NCBI GenBank assembly: GCA_947445495.1
Contig: CANFEI010000083.1
Span: 1-6,297, forward strand
DNA length: 6,297 nucleotides
Reading direction: 5' to 3'
Origin: Alcaligenaceae bacterium
GTDB lineage: Bacteria > Pseudomonadota > Gammaproteobacteria > Burkholderiales > Burkholderiaceae
Shown here: positions 1 to 5,730 of the stretch, one piece after another
Position numbering within the stretch: position 1 is the first letter of the stretch
Layout: each line of letters opens with the position of its first letter
Made by a program: the position numbers and the translations under genes
Notes under the pieces: model-generated
Database searches by the model: none
What the model saw: only the letters and a program-made list of their open reading frames with translations
Told to the model about the DNA's origin: nothing

Positions 1-497
1 CCAAAAACGAAACTGCAAAACTTTTTAAAGACGGCCTGGCCGTACGCCGTGCGGTACTCGGCACAGACTATGTGGATGGCTCAATCGCTAAAGCCAACGA
101 TTTCACTATGGCGTTCCAGCACATCACCACCGAATGGTGCTGGGGCTACGCCTGGACACGTGATGGTTTAAGCCGTAAAACACGCAGCATGCTTAACCTT
201 GCAATGCTCACCGCACTGAACCGTTCAGCCGAGATCAAACTACACGTCAAAGGCGCACTCGCCAACGGCGTAACGGTTGAAGAAATCAAAGAAGTGTTGC
301 TGCACGCAACCGTTTACTGTGGTATCCCTGCTGGCTTGGACGCTTTCAAGGCAGCCAACCAGGTATTGGAAGAGGAAGGCGCCTACACTAAGGCAGCCGC
401 TAAAAAATCTGCTGCCAAAAAACCCACTGCAAAAAAAGCAACAGCAAAAAAGGCTGTCGCTAAAAAACCTACCACTAAAAAGGCTGTCAAAAAATGA
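1..497 (+). CDS. Carboxymuconolactone decarboxylase (PcaC-like) family protein with H1-like lysine/alanine tail, 5' partial
   Basis: The reading frame is open from base 3 to the TGA at 495-497, so the true start lies upstream of the window; 164 codons are visible. Only a few N-terminal residues are probably missing, since the visible start (ETAKLFKDGLAVRRAVLG) resembles the usual beginning of the family. The core carries the family pattern: an EWCWG segment, then RKTRSMLNLAMLTALNR, then HVKGALANGVTVEEIKEVLLH and VYCGIPAGLDAF. It lacks the AhpD-type CxxC pair, so it looks like the PcaC branch. PcaC decarboxylates 4-carboxymuconolactone in protocatechuate breakdown, but many paralogues act on other or unknown substrates. 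No other pca gene is visible, so I assign only the family. From about position 390 the protein continues into seven Lys-Lys-containing repeats not expected of the enzyme. The stop codon overlaps the next gene's ATG (ATGA), which implies translational coupling. Confidence 0.9.
   Translation, partial: KNETAKLFKDGLAVRRAVLGTDYVDGSIAKANDFTMAFQHITTEWCWGYAWTRDGLSRKTRSMLNLAMLTALNRSAEIKLHVKGALANGVTVEEIKEVLLHATVYCGIPAGLDAFKAANQVLEEEGAYTKAAAKKSAAKKPTAKKATAKKAVAKKPTTKKAVKK
393..494 (+). repeat. Pentapeptide xxxKK repeats (histone H1-like tail) encoded by evenly spaced A-tracts
   Basis: Seven consecutive units end in Lys-Lys: AAAKK, SAAKK, PTAKK, ATAKK, AVAKK, PTTKK and a shortened AVKK. At DNA level they appear as A-runs of 5-7 bases beginning near 402, 417, 431, 446, 462, 477 and 489, about every 15 nt. 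The pattern resembles the Ala/Lys/Pro tails of bacterial H1-like proteins and of PHA-granule proteins that bind DNA. A nucleic-acid-binding role here is inferred from composition only. Confidence 0.9.
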
Positions 498-1402
498 GCG
501 CCAAACCCAACATAGGTTTTATAGGCGTAGGCAGTATGGGTTGGCCCATGGCTGCCCTTCTGCACAAAGCTGGCTACCCTCTGCAAATCGTCGACGCGTC
601 GTCTGAGCGCGCGCAGGCCTTCGCCAAAGAAAACGGCGGTACGGTCGCAGCATCAAACCGCGCGCTCGCGGCAGCGTCCGACATCATCATCACAATTCTG
701 CCCACCAGCGCGATCGTTCAGGCGGTCCTTGAAGGCCCGGATGGCGTGCTCGCCGGACTGCGCAAAGACGCTGTCGTGGTCGAAATGAGTTCGGGCGTAC
801 CCACCATCACACGCGCCTTGGCCGAGCAAGTCGCGGCAGCTGGCGCGCACATGGTTGATGCGCCTGTTTCGGGCGGCGTGCCGCGCGCCAAGACCGGCGA
901 ACTCGCAATCATGTTTGGCGGTAGCGAAGCCATTCTTGAACGTGTACGCCCTGCGCTGTCCTCTATGGGTACCTCCATTACCCGCACGGGTGATGTTGGC
1001 TCTGCACATGCGATGAAAGCGCTGAACAACCTGGTCTCGGCTGGTGGTTTTCTGATTGGCGTCGAAGCACTCATGATCGGCAAGCGCTTTGGCCTGAACC
1101 CATCAGCAATGGTCGATGTGCTGAACTCTTCAACGGGCATGAACAACTCCACCCAAAAGAAATTCAAGCAATTTGTGTTGTCGGGTCAGTACAACGCAGG
1201 CTTCGGGCTGGACTTGATGGTCAAGGATTTGAGTATCGCGCTCGAGATCGGACGCGACACCAACACGCCAACGCCGTTCTCGGCCCTGTGCCGTGAAATG
1301 TGGGCCTCCTGTGCTGCCATGTTGGGACCGGGACAGGACCACACCGCGATTGCCAAGCTCACAGAGACGCTTGCTGGCGACACGCTGTCAGATAAGAAAT
1401 AA
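494..1402 (+). CDS. NAD(P)-dependent beta-hydroxyacid dehydrogenase (3-hydroxyisobutyrate dehydrogenase / tartronate semialdehyde reductase family)
   Basis: This 302-residue protein has the usual length and motifs of the family. The N-terminal Rossmann fold opens with GFIGVGSMGWPMA (GxGxxG, residues 11-16). An aspartate (D34) follows the second strand, which tends to favour NAD over NADP. The substrate-binding signature DAPVSGG is at residues 122-128. The catalytic lysine is K175 within HAMKALNNL, with N179 conserved, and a second conserved lysine is in VKDL (K244). Members oxidise or reduce small beta-hydroxy acids such as 3-hydroxyisobutyrate or tartronate semialdehyde in the cytoplasm; the exact substrate cannot be fixed from sequence. 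The ATG overlaps the upstream stop by 4 nt and has only a weak AAGG 11 nt upstream, so translation probably depends on the preceding gene. A terminator hairpin follows directly after the TAA. Confidence 0.92.
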   Translation: MSAKPNIGFIGVGSMGWPMAALLHKAGYPLQIVDASSERAQAFAKENGGTVAASNRALAAASDIIITILPTSAIVQAVLEGPDGVLAGLRKDAVVVEMSSGVPTITRALAEQVAAAGAHMVDAPVSGGVPRAKTGELAIMFGGSEAILERVRPALSSMGTSITRTGDVGSAHAMKALNNLVSAGGFLIGVEALMIGKRFGLNPSAMVDVLNSSTGMNNSTQKKFKQFVLSGQYNAGFGLDLMVKDLSIALEIGRDTNTPTPFSALCREMWASCAAMLGPGQDHTAIAKLTETLAGDTLSDKK

Positions 1403-1450
1403 AAAAGAGCATTTGGGGTGTAGTTCACACCAAACGCTCTTTTCTTTTTT
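1403..1450. terminator. Bidirectional intrinsic terminator between convergent operons
   Basis: The arms AAAAGAGC (1403-1410) and GCTCTTTT (1436-1443) pair perfectly. Inside them TTTGG pairs with CCAAA and GTG with CAC, around a TAGTT loop, broken by one A/C and one G/A mismatch. On the plus strand it runs into TTTTCTTTTTT. On the minus strand it runs into TTTTTTATTTC. It sits between the stop codons of the dehydrogenase (1402) and the DUF1289 gene (1449), so it can end both transcripts. Confidence 0.9.
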
Positions 1451-1640
1451 ACTTCCCGTCAGGTCGTCTTGGGTAGCCTTCCGCACGAATACGCACCCAG
1501 ACGGCTTGTTTTTCGGCGTCGTCCATAAAAACCCAGTTCGAGACTTCCATCACGGTGCGACCGCAGCCGCGACAGATGTCGTCAAACAACGTCGAGCACA
1601 CCGCGACGCAAGGTGAATCGGGCGTGCTCGTGTCAGCCAT
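1449..1640 (-). CDS. DUF1289 small four-cysteine protein
   Basis: This 63-residue protein matches the DUF1289 pattern: SPCVAVC near the start, then C-x2-C inside CRGCGRT, then the W...M stretch NWVFMDDAEKQAVW. Four cysteines at residues 11, 15, 23 and 26 (C-x3-C-x7-C-x2-C) suggest a small metal-binding, perhaps zinc, site; this is inference, as the family has no established function that I know of. Its ATG shares one base with the metK stop (TAATG), and an AAGAAGG sequence lies 7 nt upstream inside the end of metK, so it is almost certainly co-transcribed and translationally coupled with metK. The terminator at 1403-1450 ends this operon. Confidence 0.88.
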   Translation of the reverse strand: MADTSTPDSPCVAVCSTLFDDICRGCGRTVMEVSNWVFMDDAEKQAVWVRIRAEGYPRRPDGK

Positions 1641-2806
1641 TAAACGGCCTTCTTGAGCGTCGCGGCCTTGTCAGTGGCTTCCCAGCTGAACTCAGGCTCG
1701 TTGCGGCCGAAATGACCGTAGGCAGCTGTCTTGCTGTAGATCGGGCGCAAGAGGTCGAGCATGTTGACGATGCCCTTGGGGCGCAAGTCGAAATGCTCAC
1801 GGACCAACTTGGACAACTGCTCGTCAGAGACCACGCCGGTACCATCGGTGTTGACGGTAATATTGATGGGCTCTGCCACACCAATCGCGTAACTGACCTG
1901 CACTTCGCACTTGCTAGCTAACCCGGCAGCCACGATGTTTTTAGCAACGTAACGCGCCGCGTAAGCAGCCGAACGATCAACCTTTGAAGGGTCTTTGCCA
2001 GAGAACGCGCCACCACCATGGCGACAAGCACCACCGTAAGTGTCAACAATAATCTTACGGCCAGTCAACCCGCAATCGCCCTGTGGGCCACCGATCACAA
2101 AACGACCGGTTGGGTTGATCAGGAACTTAGTTTTTTCGGTCAACAAGCCTGCTGGGAAGCTTGGGCGAATGATGTCTTGGATCACCGCCTCATGAATCGC
2201 TGTCTGCGAGATCTCAGGGGCATGCTGAGTCGACAACACAACCGTATCCACTTCGACGGGCTGGCCATCCACATAACGGAAAGTGACTTGCGACTTCGCA
2301 TCTGGGCGCAGCCAAGGCAGGCGGCCATCTTTACGCAGCTCGCTCTGGCGCTGTACCAAACGGTGTGCATACCAGATCGGCGCGGGCATCAGATCAGGTG
2401 TCTCGTTACACGCGTAACCAAACATCAGGCCTTGGTCACCAGCGCCTTGGTTCAGGTAGTCTTCGGATGAACGATCAACACCCTGCGCGATGTCAGGTGA
2501 TTGCTTGTCATAGGCCACCAACACGGCACAACCTTTGTAGTCAATACCGTATTCAGTATTGTCGTAGCCGATGCGCTTGATGGTGTCACGCGCAACTTGG
2601 ATGTAGTCGACGTTTGCCGAGGTGGTGATTTCACCGGCAAGTACAACCAAGCCAGTGTTACACAGCGTTTCGGCGGCGACACGAGCGTGTGGGTCTTGGG
2701 TGAAAATCGCGTCGAGAATGGCATCGGAGACTTGGTCAGCGACCTTGTCGGGATGGCCTTCAGAGACCGATTCAGAGGTAAAGAGATAATCGCTAGCTTT
2801 AGACAT
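1640..2806 (-). CDS. metK: S-adenosylmethionine synthetase
   Basis: MetK joins methionine and ATP to form S-adenosylmethionine, the main methyl donor, in the cytoplasm (normally a tetramer needing Mg and K ions). The 388-residue product is of normal length. It shows the N-terminal [12 protein letters not shown] with the catalytic His18, the first signature [12 protein letters not shown] (121-132), the second signature GGGAFSGKD (264-272) followed by [14 protein letters not shown], and the usual C-terminal FSWE. I chose the ATG at 2806 because the protein then starts [14 protein letters not shown] as in relatives, and because AAAGGA lies 7 nt upstream. An in-frame GTG at 2860 would add 18 residues unlike the family. 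The leader contains sequence able to pair with this ribosome binding site. The gene is co-transcribed with DUF1289 downstream and divergent from dapF. Confidence 0.98.
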   Translation of the reverse strand: MSKASDYLFTSESVSEGHPDKVADQVSDAILDAIFTQDPHARVAAETLCNTGLVVLAGEITTSANVDYIQVARDTIKRIGYDNTEYGIDYKGCAVLVAYDKQSPDIAQGVDRSSEDYLNQGAGDQGLMFGYACNETPDLMPAPIWYAHRLVQRQSELRKDGRLPWLRPDAKSQVTFRYVDGQPVEVDTVVLSTQHAPEISQTAIHEAVIQDIIRPSFPAGLLTEKTKFLINPTGRFVIGGPQGDCGLTGRKIIVDTYGGACRHGGGAFSGKDPSKVDRSAAYAARYVAKNIVAAGLASKCEVQVSYAIGVAEPINITVNTDGTGVVSDEQLSKLVREHFDLRPKGIVNMLDLLRPIYSKTAAYGHFGRNEPEFSWEATDKAATLKKAV

Positions 2807-2813
2807 ACTCACG

Positions 2814-2819
2814 TCCTTT
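2814..2819 (-). promoter_or_regulatory. metK ribosome binding site
   Basis: On the minus strand AAAGGA precedes the ATG at 2806 by 7 nt. It decides the metK start against the upstream GTG. The UCCUU at 2848-2844 of the same leader can pair with AAGGA here (2818-2814), bridging a small TCTGG-TTTT-CCAGA hairpin (2833-2820). Confidence 0.75.
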
Positions 2820-2880
2820 TCTGGAAAACCAGAGGGGTAGGTTAAGGAGGTGCGTTGCACCCCGTACCTTCACCTGTCAA

Positions 2881-2900
2881 AGACGCTGATAGACGCTGGA
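2881..2900 (-). repeat. Tandem 10-bp direct repeat upstream of metK
   Basis: AGACGCTGAT is followed at once by AGACGCTGGA, with 8 of 10 bases identical at one helical turn. A further GACGCT occurs at 2909-2914. Read toward metK this is CAGCGTCT twice, directly upstream of a TTGACA hexamer. Tandem sites spaced by one turn often bind regulators, but no regulator is identified. Confidence 0.45.
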
Positions 2901-2965
2901 ATGGGCGCGACGCTTTAGCGGAATTGTTTTTATGCCGGCCCAGCACATCGGCTTAGACCTAACGT

Positions 2966-3000
2966 AGTCGCTCCGCAAGTTGTCGGTTAACTCAGCGACT
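2966..3000 (-). promoter_or_regulatory. Perfect inverted repeat near the predicted 5' end of the metK leader
   Basis: AGTCGCT (2966-2972) and AGCGACT (2994-3000) are exact reverse complements separated by 21 nt, and AGTT/AACT inside can form a second 4-bp stem. As RNA this makes a two-part hairpin without a T-run, so it is not an intrinsic terminator. It begins almost exactly where the -10-like TAAAAT would place the metK transcription start. It could instead be a protein-binding operator. Confidence 0.4.
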
Positions 3001-3004
3001 GATG

Positions 3005-3040
3005 GTATTTTATGCGAAATTAATCAATTGTTGTAATTAC
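3005..3040. promoter_or_regulatory. AT-rich promoter-like island, probable divergent promoter region
   Basis: On the minus strand TAAAAT (3012-3007) is a 5/6 match to a sigma70 -10 box. It has only a weak TTACAA 18 nt upstream, and would start metK transcription near position 3000 with a leader of about 195 nt. On the plus strand TATACC at 3048-3053 could serve dapF, but no good -35 box is seen. The short palindromes CAATTG and GTAATTAC lie between. This is an inference from composition and weak hexamers. Confidence 0.3.
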
Positions 3041-3118
3041 GTCTGCTTATACCCTTAAGCCTGCAAGTCACAAGCACACAGGTATCTACCTATCAAGTAA
3101 ATGGGGGATAATGCCTAC

Positions 3119-4009
3119 ATGATCTGGAACTTCACCAAAATGCACGGTTTGGGCAATGATTTCGTCATGCTCGATGGGGTGCGTCAGTCCATTGACATGA
3201 CCCCCGAACGCGCACGAGCGCTCGCTCACCGACAGTTCGGCATTGGCTGTGACCAAATCTTATTAGTCGACACCCCCCACCATCCCGAAGCGGATTTTCG
3301 TTATCGCATATTCAATGCGGATGGCGGTGAAGTCGAACACTGCGGTAACGGCGCGCGCTGTTTTGTTAAATTTGTTCACGAACAAAAGCTCTCGTCACGC
3401 AACCCCTTACGTGCGGAAATCGCGACTGGCCTGATCACCCTTGAGGCACTGCCCAATGGGGATGTTGTGGTGGATATGGGCCAAACCCGCTTTACGCCTG
3501 CCGACCTGCCGTTTGATGTGACGGGGTTGGCCACGCGCACCGAGGGCAAAGACACACTCTATGGCTTGCCCTTACACGTAAACGGTGCCGAGCAGCTCGT
3601 CTGGCTTTCGGCCGTTGCGATTTCAAATCCGCACGCCGTGCAAGTTGTTGCGGATATTGATCACGCCCCCGTGACGCAAATCGGTCCGTTGATTGAATCC
3701 CACCCACGGTTTACGCGCCGCGTGAATGCAGGCTTTTTACAGGTCGTCGATCGGCACACCGCCTACCTGCGTGTGTACGAACGCGGCGCAGGTGAGACGC
3801 TCGCTTGCGGCACAGGCGCCTGTGCCGCAGTTGCAGCCGGCATTCGGCGTGGTCTTCTCGATTCGCCGGTGCGCTTGCGCGCGCGCGGTGGCTGGCTCAC
3901 GATTGAATGGAATGGTCAGGCGCTGCGCATGACCGGTCCGACCACAACCGTTTTTTCCAGCAGCATTGATATCGACCGCTTGGTGGCCTCAATCCCCGCT
4001 GGTATTTAG
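3119..4009 (+). CDS. dapF: Diaminopimelate epimerase
   Basis: DapF converts LL-diaminopimelate to the meso form, the lysine precursor and peptidoglycan cross-linking residue, using two cysteines without a cofactor. The product starts with the typical [12 protein letters not shown]. The first catalytic cysteine is C75 in [13 protein letters not shown] lies at 170-174, [12 protein letters not shown] at 200-212, and the second catalytic cysteine is C230 in [12 protein letters not shown] chose the ATG at 3119 (296 residues) because the protein then begins like its relatives and GGGGGA lies 10 nt upstream. An ATG at 3101 in the same frame would add six residues and has no ribosome binding site. 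It is the first gene of a likely operon with the DUF484 gene 27 nt downstream and xerC after that. Confidence 0.97.
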   Translation: MIWNFTKMHGLGNDFVMLDGVRQSIDMTPERARALAHRQFGIGCDQILLVDTPHHPEADFRYRIFNADGGEVEHCGNGARCFVKFVHEQKLSSRNPLRAEIATGLITLEALPNGDVVVDMGQTRFTPADLPFDVTGLATRTEGKDTLYGLPLHVNGAEQLVWLSAVAISNPHAVQVVADIDHAPVTQIGPLIESHPRFTRRVNAGFLQVVDRHTAYLRVYERGAGETLACGTGACAAVAAGIRRGLLDSPVRLRARGGWLTIEWNGQALRMTGPTTTVFSSSIDIDRLVASIPAGI

Positions 4010-4036
4010 TTCACTCTTCTTAATGAGTATGTAGCC

Positions 4037-4741
4037 ATGACTGATTCGCTAACCGCACAGACCGTCGCGCGTTTCCTGCAAGAGCATCCAGAATTCTTTG
4101 TGCAACATGCGGAGCTCTTTTCAACAATCGAAGTCCCGCATCCCCATCAAGCACGCGCAATTTCGCTCGGTGAGCGTCAAATTCTAACGTTGCGCGAGCG
4201 TCTGAAAGATTTTGAATTCCGACTCGCCGAACTCGTGCGCAATGCCGCATTAAATGAGTTGACTACGGATAAGCTCAATCGCTGGTGTGTGCGCATGCTG
4301 GGCGAGCCCATCAATGCGCGCGTGCCAGAGCAAGTCGCGCAAGGCCTGACTGAGCAGTTCAATTTACAAGAGGTCGGTATGCGTCTATGGGGCTTAGACC
4401 TCCCGGAAGAAGGCATCGGCGAAGCGGTGTCCGATGAGGTTCGTGACTACGCCAATGCACTGACCACGCCGTACTGCGGTAACGACACCAAACTCACCGC
4501 TGCCAGTTGGCTCAAGCGCCCACCTGCCTCGTTTGCCGTGCTAGCACTGCGTCCCGCCCCCAACGCGCCCGCCTTCGGCATGCTCGTGCTCGGTTCGGAG
4601 GACGCTGAGCGCTTTGCACCGGATATGGGTCGTGCTTTTCTGCAGACAGTCGGGATTCTCGCCAGTGCAGCGCTTTCGCGTTTAAACGGCAGCGCGACTT
4701 CTGGCGACCCAACGATCCCGACACTCAACACCCGCGCTTGA
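4037..4741 (+). CDS. DUF484 family protein (YigA-like)
   Basis: This 234-residue protein begins with the typical DUF484 N-terminus: VARFLQEHPEFFVQHAELF, then PHP, then ISLGERQILTLRERLKDFEFRLAELVRNA (residues about 42-70), which looks like a coiled-coil helix. The rest is expected to fold like a GAF domain, based on family knowledge. No signal peptide or membrane segment is seen, so it is probably cytoplasmic. The molecular function is unknown. In E. coli the family member yigA lies between dapF and xerC, and the same order here supports both the call and co-transcription. It starts 27 nt after dapF with no strong ribosome binding site, and its stop lies against the start of xerC. Confidence 0.93.
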   Translation: MTDSLTAQTVARFLQEHPEFFVQHAELFSTIEVPHPHQARAISLGERQILTLRERLKDFEFRLAELVRNAALNELTTDKLNRWCVRMLGEPINARVPEQVAQGLTEQFNLQEVGMRLWGLDLPEEGIGEAVSDEVRDYANALTTPYCGNDTKLTAASWLKRPPASFAVLALRPAPNAPAFGMLVLGSEDAERFAPDMGRAFLQTVGILASAALSRLNGSATSGDPTIPTLNTRA

Positions 4742-4746
4742 AGAAG

Positions 4747-5712
4747 ATGTACGAGGCCACCGAACCACTGCTACCTGAAAGCGTCGTTCTGTGGCTGACG
4801 CATCTCGAGCGTAACCGACGTTATTCTGTTCATACGCTTGACGCCTACCGCCGTGACCTGCAACAGCTTGTCAGGCTCCATGAGGACAAGCCACTCGAGC
4901 AAGTCGTCAATGGCAACATTCGGCATTATCTAGGACGCCTGCATGCACAAGGGCACAGCCCTCGAAGCCTTGCTCGCATGCTGGCTGCTTGGCGCGGTTT
5001 TTTCAAGTGGTGGGCACCGCAAGCCAAGATGCCGACTAACCCCGCAGTCGATGTGCGCGCGCCAAAGATCAAGCGCAGCCTACCCAAAGCGCTGTCTGTC
5101 GATCAGACCCAGGCCCTGCTTGACGCCACCGTCCTGACCACACGCACCGACCCAGTTGGTCTGCGCGATCGGGCCATGTTTGAACTCTTTTATTCGAGCG
5201 GTCTACGCCTCAGTGAACTCGTGAGCCTGGACTTGCAATACACCCAATCCAAGGAATACACCTCGGCGGGCTGGATTGATCTACTCGAGCAAGAGGTTCA
5301 CGTTCTGGGTAAAGGCGGCAAGCGCCGCTCCGTGCCGATTGGTGCGCAGGCCAAAGCCTGCTTGGCGCAGTGGCTCGAGGCACGCCCCGCACTCGCCCTA
5401 TCGCAAGCCCCGGAGGCAGACGCCACGGCGCTCTTTTTAGGCGCACGCGGACGACGGATCAGCCCTCGTGTTGTGCAATCCCAACTCACCCGTCTGGCGC
5501 TGCTAGCCGGTTTGCCTACCCATATACACCCGCACGTGTTGCGCCACAGCTTTGCGAGCCACGTGTTGCAATCTGCGCAGGATTTGCGCGCGGTACAAGA
5601 AATGCTTGGTCACGCCAACATTTCCACCACCCAACTGTATACAAAGCTAGATTTTCAGCATCTGGCGCGCGCGTATGATTCCGCCCACCCCCGTGCTGGT
5701 CGCAAAAGCTAA
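4747..5712 (+). CDS. xerC: Tyrosine recombinase XerC
   Basis: XerC works with XerD at the dif site, under FtsK control, to resolve chromosome dimers before cell division. The N-terminal core-binding domain (about residues 10-95) includes RRYSVHTLDAYRRDL. The catalytic domain holds the full set: R154 in SSGLRLSEL, K189 in LGKGGKRR, H263 and R266 in HPHVLRHSFASH, H289 in LGHANISTTQLY, and the nucleophile Y298. With the ATG at 4747 it has 321 residues, near the family norm. A TTG at 4738 in the same frame would add three residues and give a 4-nt overlap with the DUF484 stop. Neither start has a good ribosome binding site, so translational coupling is likely. It is the last gene of the dapF group. 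Confidence 0.96.
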   Translation: MYEATEPLLPESVVLWLTHLERNRRYSVHTLDAYRRDLQQLVRLHEDKPLEQVVNGNIRHYLGRLHAQGHSPRSLARMLAAWRGFFKWWAPQAKMPTNPAVDVRAPKIKRSLPKALSVDQTQALLDATVLTTRTDPVGLRDRAMFELFYSSGLRLSELVSLDLQYTQSKEYTSAGWIDLLEQEVHVLGKGGKRRSVPIGAQAKACLAQWLEARPALALSQAPEADATALFLGARGRRISPRVVQSQLTRLALLAGLPTHIHPHVLRHSFASHVLQSAQDLRAVQEMLGHANISTTQLYTKLDFQHLARAYDSAHPRAGRKS

Positions 5713-5730
5713 ATAATTATTAATTTAGCT
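5707..5730. repeat. AT-rich inverted repeat overlapping the xerC stop codon
   Basis: AGCTAAAT (5707-5714) and ATTTAGCT (5723-5730) are exact reverse complements around AATTATTA. The left arm includes the xerC TAA. There is no T-run on the plus strand (AAAATAAAC follows); on the minus strand a short TTTTGCG follows. It is a weak terminator candidate or an operator-like palindrome, and it is 231 nt upstream of the cobW-family gene. Confidence 0.5.

Larger units (their letters stand above)
2807..3118. other. Divergent metK/dapF intergenic region
   Basis: This 312-nt stretch has no convincing gene. From the metK side it holds the metK ribosome binding site (2814-2819); a TCTGG/CCAGA hairpin (2820-2833); a GGTGC-AAC-GCACC hairpin (2849-2861) that can extend to AAGG/CCTT pairing (2844-2870); a minus-strand TTGACA (2880-2875); the tandem repeat AGACGCTGAT/AGACGCTGGA (2881-2900); a perfect 7-bp inverted repeat AGTCGCT/AGCGACT (2966-2972 and 2994-3000); and an AT-rich island (about 3005-3040) likely to carry the divergent promoters. 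No remnant of another gene was recognised between metK and dapF. Confidence 0.8.

Noticed and set aside
2018..2470. Plus-strand open frame of 150 codons opposite metK, and several similar long antisense frames opposite the dehydrogenase and xerC.
   Set aside because: All are antisense to strongly conserved coding sequence, have no family resemblance and no convincing start signals.
2807..2860. Longer metK starting at the GTG at 2860.
   Set aside because: The extra 18 residues do not resemble MetK N-termini, and the ATG at 2806 has a well-placed ribosome binding site.
2875..2880. Minus-strand TTGACA as a simple sigma70 promoter for metK.
   Set aside because: No -10-like hexamer occurs 15-19 nt downstream; that stretch is GC-rich. 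It is kept only as part of the tandem-repeat finding.
2841..2930. Plus-strand GGAGGTGCGTTGCACC resembles the start of the SAH riboswitch core (GAGGRGCGYUGCA).
   Set aside because: The following conserved segments (CAGGCTC-like P1 3' strand and the AACGGCGCTC-like pseudoknot strand) are absent, and it would point away from metK toward dapF, which is not a known target.
2855..2956. Plus-strand small reading frame of 33 codons starting at TTG, preceded by a perfect AAGGAGGTG.
   Set aside because: The start is TTG only 4 nt after the ribosome-binding-like sequence, no promoter precedes it, the product resembles nothing I know, and the motif is explained as the complement of the anti-Shine-Dalgarno-like segment in the metK leader.
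4738..5712. xerC as a sign of an integrated element or integron.
   Set aside because: The full catalytic set, the dapF-DUF484-xerC order and the absence of att-like repeats or cargo genes point to the housekeeping chromosomal recombinase.
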